Shown piece after piece: positions 55,476 to 64,000 of a stretch of 64,000 nucleotides of DNA. The DNA lies in NCBI RefSeq assembly GCF_032452875.1, contig NW_026894300.1, forward strand, positions 62,001 through 126,000, given 5' to 3'. Below the pieces are notes generated by a model, which did not search any database, was not told where the DNA came from, and was given only the letters and a program-made list of their open reading frames with translations. A program made the translations under genes and the position numbers. Source of the stretch: Bos javanicus. Lineage: Eukaryota > Chordata > Mammalia > Artiodactyla > Bovidae. How positions within the stretch are numbered: position 1 is the stretch's first letter; each line of letters opens with the position of its first letter.

Positions 55476-57016
55476 GCTGGCAATTGTCAAGCAGATGAGC
55501 AGACAGTAATCACGCAGCTCAGCAGGCCCAGATCACGTGACTGAGCATGCACTGTTCACGTGGCTGATCATACACTGATCACGTGATTGATCATGCACTG
55601 ATCACTTGGATATCATGCACTGATCACGTGGCTGATCATACACTGTTCACGTGTCTGACCATGCACTGATCACGTGGCTGATCATACACTGCTCACGTAA
55701 CTGATAATGCACTTATCACGTGGCTATCATGCACTGAATACGTGGCTGAACATGCACTGTTCACGTGGCTGATCACACACCTGTCACGTGACATATCATG
55801 CACTGATCACCTGGAACTCATGCACTGATCACGTGGCTGATCATACTCTGCTCACGAAACTCATCATGCACACATCACGTGGCTATCATGCACTGCTCAC
55901 GTGGTTCGTCATGGAATGATCACGAAGCTACCATATACTGGTCACGTGACTGATCATGCACAGATCACGTAAATGATCATGCACTGTTCACGTGACTGAT
56001 CATGTACTGATCACGTGACTGATAATGCACTGATCACGTGGCTATCATGCTCTGCTCACGTGGCTGATCATGCAACGATCACGTAGCAACCATGTAGTGG
56101 TCTCGTGACTGATCATGCACTGATCATGTAATTGATCCTGCACTGATCACGTGGCTCATCACGCACTGATCCGGTGGCTGATCACACACGTATCACGTGA
56201 CTGGTCATGTGCAGATCCCGTGACTAATCATGAAGTGATCACGTGGCTATCCTGCACTGATCACGTGGATATCATGCACTGATCACGTGGCTGATCACAC
56301 ACGTATCACCTGACTGATCATGCACTGATCACGTGGCTATCATGCACTGCTCACGTGGCTGATCATGCGATGATCACGCAACTACCATGTACTGGTCACA
56401 TGACTGATCATGCACTGATCACGTGACTGATCATGCAGTGATCACGTGGCTGTCATGCACTACTCACGTGGCTGATCATGCAATGATCATGTAGCTACCA
56501 TGTACAGGTCACGTGAATGATCATACACCCATCAGGTGACTGACCATGCACTGATCACGTGGCTATCATGCACTGATCACTAGACTGATCATGCACTGAT
56601 CACGTCTATATCATGCACTGATCACATGACTGCCCATGCACTGGTCACGTGGATGATCATACACTAATCATGTGACAGATCATGCACTGATCACGTGGCT
56701 GATCATGCACTGACACTGTGACTGAGCATGGACTGATCACATGACTATCGTGTAGTGATCACGTGACTTAATGGCGCTGATCATGTGACTGATCATGCAC
56801 TGATCATGTTTGCTATCATACACTGATCATGTGCCTCTGGAGGCAATAAACAAAGAGCTGAGTAGGCACGAATCAGTCAGCAGGCAATAATCATGGAACT
56901 CAGCTGTGAGGAATCATGCTGCTCAGCTGGCAATAATCAAGCAGCTGAGCAGGCAGGAATTACGCAGCACAGCTGACAATTGTCAAGCAGATGACAGGCA
57001 GGAATCGTGCAGCTCA
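55476..57016 (+). repeat. HOR copy 37, haplotype G-C-A
   Basis: G at 56211, C at 56544, A at 56976. Confidence 0.98.
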
Positions 57017-58557
57017 GCTGGCAATTGTCAAGCAGATGAGCAGACAGTAATCACGCAGCTCAGCAGGCCCAGATCACGTGACTGAGCATGCACTGTTCAC
57101 GTGGCTGATCATACACTGATCACGTGATTGATCATGCACTGATCACTTGGATATCATGCACTGATCACGTGGCTGATCATACACTGTTCACGTGTCTGAC
57201 CATGCACTGATCACGTGGCTGATCATACACTGCTCACGTAACTGATAATGCACTTATCACGTGGCTATCATGCACTGAATACGTGGCTGAACATGCACTG
57301 TTCACGTGGCTGATCACACACCTGTCACGTGACATATCATGCACTGATCACCTGGAACTCATGCACTGATCACGTGGCTGATCATACTCTGCTCACGAAA
57401 CTCATCATGCACACATCACGTGGCTATCATGCACTGCTCACGTGGTTCGTCATGGAATGATCACGAAGCTACCATATACTGGTCACGTGACTGATCATGC
57501 ACAGATCACGTAAATGATCATGCACTGTTCACGTGACTGATCATGTACTGATCACGTGACTGATAATGCACTGATCACGTGGCTATCATGCTCTGCTCAC
57601 GTGGCTGATCATGCAACGATCACGTAGCAACCATGTAGTGGTCTCGTGACTGATCATGCACTGATCATGTAATTGATCCTGCACTGATCACGTGGCTCAT
57701 CACGCACTGATCCGGTGGCTGATCACACACGTATCACGTGACTGGTCATGTGCAGATCCCGTGACTAATCATGAAGTGATCACGTGGCTATCCTGCACTG
57801 ATCACGTGGATATCATGCACTGATCACGTGGCTGATCACACACGTATCACCTGACTGATCATGCACTGATCACGTGGCTATCATGCACTGCTCACGTGGC
57901 TGATCATGCGATGATCACGCAACTACCATGTACTGGTCACATGACTGATCATGCACTGATCACGTGACTGATCATGCAGTGATCACGTGGCTGTCATGCA
58001 CTACTCACGTGGCTGATCATGCAATGATCATGTAGCTACCATGTACAGGTCACGTGAATGATCATACACCCATCAGGTGACTGACCATGCACTGATCACG
58101 TGGCTATCATGCACTGATCACTAGACTGATCATGCACTGATCACGTCTATATCATGCACTGATCACATGACTGCCCATGCACTGGTCACGTGGATGATCA
58201 TACACTAATCATGTGACAGATCATGCACTGATCACGTGGCTGATCATGCACTGACACTGTGACTGAGCATGGACTGATCACATGACTATCGTGTAGTGAT
58301 CACGTGACTTAATGGCGCTGATCATGTGACTGATCATGCACTGATCATGTTTGCTATCATACACTGATCATGTGCCTCTGGAGGCAATAAACAAAGAGCT
58401 GAGTAGGCACGAATCAGTCAGCAGGCAATAATCATGGAACTCAGCTGTGAGGAATCATGCTGCTCAGCTGGCAATAATCAAGCAGCTGAGCAGGCAGGAA
58501 TTACGCAGCACAGCTGACAATTGTCAAGCAGATGACAGGCAGGAATCGTGCAGCTCA
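57017..58557 (+). repeat. HOR copy 38, haplotype G-C-A
   Basis: G at 57752, C at 58085, A at 58517. Confidence 0.98.
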
Positions 58558-60098
58558 GCTGGCAATTGTCAAGCAGATGAGCAGACAGTAATCACGCAGC
58601 TCAGCAGGCCCAGATCACGTGACTGAGCATGCACTGTTCACGTGGCTGATCATACACTGATCACGTGATTGATCATGCACTGATCACTTGGATATCATGC
58701 ACTGATCACGTGGCTGATCATACACTGTTCACGTGTCTGACCATGCACTGATCACGTGGCTGATCATACACTGCTCACGTAACTGATAATGCACTTATCA
58801 CGTGGCTATCATGCACTGAATACGTGGCTGAACATGCACTGTTCACGTGGCTGATCACACACCTGTCACGTGACATATCATGCACTGATCACCTGGAACT
58901 CATGCACTGATCACGTGGCTGATCATACTCTGCTCACGAAACTCATCATGCACACATCACGTGGCTATCATGCACTGCTCACGTGGTTCGTCATGGAATG
59001 ATCACGAAGCTACCATATACTGGTCACGTGACTGATCATGCACAGATCACGTAAATGATCATGCACTGTTCACGTGACTGATCATGTACTGATCACGTGA
59101 CTGATAATGCACTGATCACGTGGCTATCATGCTCTGCTCACGTGGCTGATCATGCAACGATCACGTAGCAACCATGTAGTGGTCTCGTGACTGATCATGC
59201 ACTGATCATGTAATTGATCCTGCACTGATCACGTGGCTCATCACGCACTGATCCGGTGGCTGATCACACACGTATCACGTGACTGGTCATGTGCAGATCC
59301 CGTGACTAATCATGAAGTGATCACGTGGCTATCCTGCACTGATCACGTGGATATCATGCACTGATCACGTGGCTGATCACACACGTATCACCTGACTGAT
59401 CATGCACTGATCACGTGGCTATCATGCACTGCTCACGTGGCTGATCATGCGATGATCACGCAACTACCATGTACTGGTCACATGACTGATCATGCACTGA
59501 TCACGTGACTGATCATGCAGTGATCACGTGGCTGTCATGCACTACTCACGTGGCTGATCATGCAATGATCATGTAGCTACCATGTACAGGTCACGTGAAT
59601 GATCATACACCCATCAGGTGACTGACCATGCACTGATCACGTGGCTATCATGCACTGATCACTAGACTGATCATGCACTGATCACGTCTATATCATGCAC
59701 TGATCACATGACTGCCCATGCACTGGTCACGTGGATGATCATACACTAATCATGTGACAGATCATGCACTGATCACGTGGCTGATCATGCACTGACACTG
59801 TGACTGAGCATGGACTGATCACATGACTATCGTGTAGTGATCACGTGACTTAATGGCGCTGATCATGTGACTGATCATGCACTGATCATGTTTGCTATCA
59901 TACACTGATCATGTGCCTCTGGAGGCAATAAACAAAGAGCTGAGTAGGCACGAATCAGTCAGCAGGCAATAATCATGGAACTCAGCTGTGAGGAATCATG
60001 CTGCTCAGCTGGCAATAATCAAGCAGCTGAGCAGGCAGGAATTACGCAGCACAGCTGACAATTGTCAAGCAGATGACAGGCAGGAATCGTGCAGCTCA
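58558..60098 (+). repeat. HOR copy 39, haplotype G-C-A
   Basis: G at 59293, C at 59626, A at 60058. Confidence 0.98.
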
Positions 60099-61639
60099 GC
60101 TGGCAATTGTCAAGCAGATGAGCAGACAGTAATCACGCAGCTCAGCAGGCCCAGATCACGTGACTGAGCATGCACTGTTCACGTGGCTGATCATACACTG
60201 ATCACGTGATTGATCATGCACTGATCACTTGGATATCATGCACTGATCACGTGGCTGATCATACACTGTTCACGTGTCTGACCATGCACTGATCACGTGG
60301 CTGATCATACACTGCTCACGTAACTGATAATGCACTTATCACGTGGCTATCATGCACTGAATACGTGGCTGAACATGCACTGTTCACGTGGCTGATCACA
60401 CACCTGTCACGTGACATATCATGCACTGATCACCTGGAACTCATGCACTGATCACGTGGCTGATCATACTCTGCTCACGAAACTCATCATGCACACATCA
60501 CGTGGCTATCATGCACTGCTCACGTGGTTCGTCATGGAATGATCACGAAGCTACCATATACTGGTCACGTGACTGATCATGCACAGATCACGTAAATGAT
60601 CATGCACTGTTCACGTGACTGATCATGTACTGATCACGTGACTGATAATGCACTGATCACGTGGCTATCATGCTCTGCTCACGTGGCTGATCATGCAACG
60701 ATCACGTAGCAACCATGTAGTGGTCTCGTGACTGATCATGCACTGATCATGTAATTGATCCTGCACTGATCACGTGGCTCATCACGCACTGATCCGGTGG
60801 CTGATCACACACGTATCACGTGACTGGTCATGTGCAGATCCCGTGACTAATCATGAAGTGATCACGTGGCTATCCTGCACTGATCACGTGGATATCATGC
60901 ACTGATCACGTGGCTGATCACACACGTATCACCTGACTGATCATGCACTGATCACGTGGCTATCATGCACTGCTCACGTGGCTGATCATGCGATGATCAC
61001 GCAACTACCATGTACTGGTCACATGACTGATCATGCACTGATCACGTGACTGATCATGCAGTGATCACGTGGCTGTCATGCACTACTCACGTGGCTGATC
61101 ATGCAATGATCATGTAGCTACCATGTACAGGTCACGTGAATGATCATACACCCATCAGGTGACTGACCATGCACTGATCACGTGGCTATCATGCACTGAT
61201 CACTAGACTGATCATGCACTGATCACGTCTATATCATGCACTGATCACATGACTGCCCATGCACTGGTCACGTGGATGATCATACACTAATCATGTGACA
61301 GATCATGCACTGATCACGTGGCTGATCATGCACTGACACTGTGACTGAGCATGGACTGATCACATGACTATCGTGTAGTGATCACGTGACTTAATGGCGC
61401 TGATCATGTGACTGATCATGCACTGATCATGTTTGCTATCATACACTGATCATGTGCCTCTGGAGGCAATAAACAAAGAGCTGAGTAGGCACGAATCAGT
61501 CAGCAGGCAATAATCATGGAACTCAGCTGTGAGGAATCATGCTGCTCAGCTGGCAATAATCAAGCAGCTGAGCAGGCAGGAATTACGCAGCACAGCTGAC
61601 AATTGTCAAGCAGATGACAGGCAGGAATCGTGCAGCTCA
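60099..61639 (+). repeat. HOR copy 40, haplotype G-C-A
   Basis: G at 60834, C at 61167, A at 61599. Confidence 0.98.
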
Positions 61640-63180
61640 GCTGGCAATTGTCAAGCAGATGAGCAGACAGTAATCACGCAGCTCAGCAGGCCCAGATCAC
61701 GTGACTGAGCATGCACTGTTCACGTGGCTGATCATACACTGATCACGTGATTGATCATGCACTGATCACTTGGATATCATGCACTGATCACGTGGCTGAT
61801 CATACACTGTTCACGTGTCTGACCATGCACTGATCACGTGGCTGATCATACACTGCTCACGTAACTGATAATGCACTTATCACGTGGCTATCATGCACTG
61901 AATACGTGGCTGAACATGCACTGTTCACGTGGCTGATCACACACCTGTCACGTGACATATCATGCACTGATCACCTGGAACTCATGCACTGATCACGTGG
62001 CTGATCATACTCTGCTCACGAAACTCATCATGCACACATCACGTGGCTATCATGCACTGCTCACGTGGTTCGTCATGGAATGATCACGAAGCTACCATAT
62101 ACTGGTCACGTGACTGATCATGCACAGATCACGTAAATGATCATGCACTGTTCACGTGACTGATCATGTACTGATCACGTGACTGATAATGCACTGATCA
62201 CGTGGCTATCATGCTCTGCTCACGTGGCTGATCATGCAACGATCACGTAGCAACCATGTAGTGGTCTCGTGACTGATCATGCACTGATCATGTAATTGAT
62301 CCTGCACTGATCACGTGGCTCATCACGCACTGATCCGGTGGCTGATCACACACGTATCACGTGACTGGTCATGTACAGATCCCGTGACTAATCATGAAGT
62401 GATCACGTGGCTATCCTGCACTGATCACGTGGATATCATGCACTGATCACGTGGCTGATCACACACGTATCACCTGACTGATCATGCACTGATCACGTGG
62501 CTATCATGCACTGCTCACGTGGCTGATCATGCGATGATCACGCAACTACCATGTACTGGTCACATGACTGATCATGCACTGATCACGTGACTGATCATGC
62601 AGTGATCACGTGGCTGTCATGCACTACTCACGTGGCTGATCATGCAATGATCATGTAGCTACCATGTACAGGTCACGTGAATGATCATACACCCATCAGG
62701 TGACTGACCATGCACTGATCACGTGGCTATCATGCACTGATCACTAGACTGATCATGCACTGATCACGTCTATATCATGCACTGATCACATGACTGCCCA
62801 TGCACTGGTCACGTGGATGATCATACACTAATCATGTGACAGATCATGCACTGATCACGTGGCTGATCATGCACTGACACTGTGACTGAGCATGGACTGA
62901 TCACATGACTATCGTGTAGTGATCACGTGACTTAATGGCGCTGATCATGTGACTGATCATGCACTGATCATGTTTGCTATCATACACTGATCATGTGCCT
63001 CTGGAGGCAATAAACAAAGAGCTGAGTAGGCACGAATCAGTCAGCAGGCAATAATCATGGAACTCAGCTGTGAGGAATCATGCTGCTCAGCTGGCAATAA
63101 TCAAGCAGCTGAGCAGGCAGGAATTACGCAGCACAGCTGACAATTGTCAAGCAGATGACAGGCAGGAATCGTGCAGCTCA
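61640..63180 (+). repeat. HOR copy 41, haplotype A-C-A
   Basis: A at 62375, C at 62708, A at 63140. The A at offset 736 is the only one to the right of copy 10. The haplotype is otherwise seen only in copy 3. Confidence 0.98.
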
Positions 63181-64000
63181 GCTGGCAATTGTCAAGCAGA
63201 TGAGCAGACAGTAATCACGCAGCTCAGCAGGCCCAGATCACGTGACTGAGCATGCACTGTTCACGTGGCTGATCATACACTGATCACGTGATTGATCATG
63301 CACTGATCACTTGGATATCATGCACTGATCACGTGGCTGATCATACACTGTTCACGTGTCTGACCATGCACTGATCACGTGGCTGATCATACACTGCTCA
63401 CGTAACTGATAATGCACTTATCACGTGGCTATCATGCACTGAATACGTGGCTGAACATGCACTGTTCACGTGGCTGATCACACACCTGTCACGTGACATA
63501 TCATGCACTGATCACCTGGAACTCATGCACTGATCACGTGGCTGATCATACTCTGCTCACGAAACTCATCATGCACACATCACGTGGCTATCATGCACTG
63601 CTCACGTGGTTCGTCATGGAATGATCACGAAGCTACCATATACTGGTCACGTGACTGATCATGCACAGATCACGTAAATGATCATGCACTGTTCACGTGA
63701 CTGATCATGTACTGATCACGTGACTGATAATGCACTGATCACGTGGCTATCATGCTCTGCTCACGTGGCTGATCATGCAACGATCACGTAGCAACCATGT
63801 AGTGGTCTCGTGACTGATCATGCACTGATCATGTAATTGATCCTGCACTGATCACGTGGCTCATCACGCACTGATCCGGTGGCTGATCACACACGTATCA
63901 CGTGACTGGTCATGTGCAGATCCCGTGACTAATCATGAAGTGATCACGTGGCTATCCTGCACTGATCACGTGGATATCATGCACTGATCACGTGGCTGAT
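63181..64000 (+). repeat. HOR copy 42, partial (first 820 bp)
   Basis: Cut by the window end inside monomer 34. It has G at 63916 (offset 736); the other two diagnostic sites lie beyond the window. The sequence matches the unit up to the last base, so the array continues. Confidence 0.98.

Larger units (their letters stand above)
1..64000 (+). repeat. Higher-order satellite array, 1,541-bp unit, 41.5 copies
   Basis: The same 1,541-bp sequence repeats head to tail without any interruption or inversion. I located the start of every copy by one anchor (GCTGGCAATTGTCAAGCAGA followed by TGAGCAGACAG); starts fall at 1, 1542, 3083, 4624 and so on with constant spacing, except copy 6, which is 1,540 bp. 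Copies differ at only three shared sites plus two private changes, so any two are about 99.8% identical or better. The array fills the window and continues past both ends. The unit is an internal mosaic of 22-23 bp monomers, so this is a higher-order repeat in the sense used for alpha satellite, although the sequence is not alpha satellite. No gene lies within it: 1,541 is not a multiple of 3 and TGA occurs about twice in each monomer on both strands. Homogeneity at the unit scale with divergence at the monomer scale implies that recent amplification and homogenisation work on whole units. Confidence 0.99.

Noticed and set aside
1..64000. CRISPR array (short repeats at regular intervals)
   Set aside because: There are no unique spacers: the 23-bp monomers abut each other and the whole 1,541-bp block recurs unchanged. 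No cas gene is present.
1..64000. Protein-coding repeats or open reading frames
   Set aside because: TGA occurs about twice in each monomer on both strands, and 22/23-bp steps move it through all frames, so frames close within a few monomers. The 1,541-bp period is not divisible by 3. I saw no long open frame in domain B or the linker either, although I could not run an exhaustive six-frame search.
1..64000. Tandem rDNA, 5S, snRNA or tRNA gene cluster
   Set aside because: The unit is entirely made of degenerate 23-bp repeats plus a 29-bp linker. I recognise no rRNA core, tRNA A/B box arrangement or Pol III T-run terminator.
1..64000. Known satellite such as alpha, beta (68 bp) or telomeric repeats
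   Set aside because: Monomer length (22-23 bp) and sequence do not fit alpha (about 171 bp) or beta satellite, and no TTAGGG-type repeat is present. I cannot exclude a named minor satellite without a database search.
1..64000. Transposable element with terminal repeats, or an insertion within the array
   Set aside because: No copy is interrupted and no target-site duplication or unique insert is seen. Copy boundaries show no terminal inverted repeats, and the unit phase is arbitrary.
1..64000. Bacterial or phage repeat region
   Set aside because: A gene-free array of over 60 kb with nearly identical 1.5-kb units and a short-monomer substructure is typical of eukaryotic satellites and not known to me from bacteria.
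1..64000. Nucleosome phasing by the unit (for example 8 x ~193 bp)
   Set aside because: The division works for several nucleosome spacings, and no periodic positioning signal is visible to the eye, so it carries no weight.

Overview
The whole 64 kb window is one uninterrupted, head-to-tail satellite array. The repeat unit is 1,541 bp, all copies lie in the same orientation, and the array runs off both ends of the window. There are 41 complete copies (1-63180; copy 6 is 1 bp short) and the first 820 bp of a 42nd (63181-64000). I found no protein gene, RNA gene, transposon or unique sequence. Unit phase is arbitrary; here offset 1 of the unit is base 1 of the window.

The unit is itself built of short tandem repeats. 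Domain A (offsets 59-1352) is 57 diverged monomers of 22 or 23 bp, each typically beginning with the palindrome CACGTG and carrying TGATCA in the middle. Within it, a block of five monomers (113 bp) recurs four times, twice in direct tandem. A 29-bp linker (1353-1381) carries a 6-bp-arm inverted repeat overlapping the only AATAAA I see in the unit. Domain B (1382-1541 continuing through 1-58 of the next copy) is ten monomers of a second family, also about 23 bp, arranged partly as 45-46 bp dimers. The hierarchy is therefore 23-bp monomer, 46- or 113-bp sub-block, then 1,541-bp higher-order unit. Monomers inside a unit differ strongly from each other, while whole units are nearly identical.

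Reading all copies by eye, I found three shared polymorphic positions (offset 736 A/G, 1069 T/C, 1501 G/A), one private substitution (33851) and one private 1-bp deletion (8447-8448 region). The variants are zoned: 736A predominates in copies 1-10, 736G in 11-42, and 1069C in 28-41. Seven of the eight possible three-site haplotypes occur, and every pair of sites shows all four combinations. That is the mark of unequal exchange and short-tract gene conversion between copies.

Organism: array size, two-level repeat structure, high homogeneity and absence of genes point to a eukaryotic chromosome, probably pericentromeric, subtelomeric or other heterochromatin. Decay of CACGTG to CATGTG or CACATG is what CpG methylation would produce and would fit a genome with DNA methylation such as a vertebrate. 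I do not recognise the satellite and cannot name the species. No function is shown by the sequence. The most notable functional possibility is the density of E-box palindromes, about 1,330 CACGTG sites in the window by my count.
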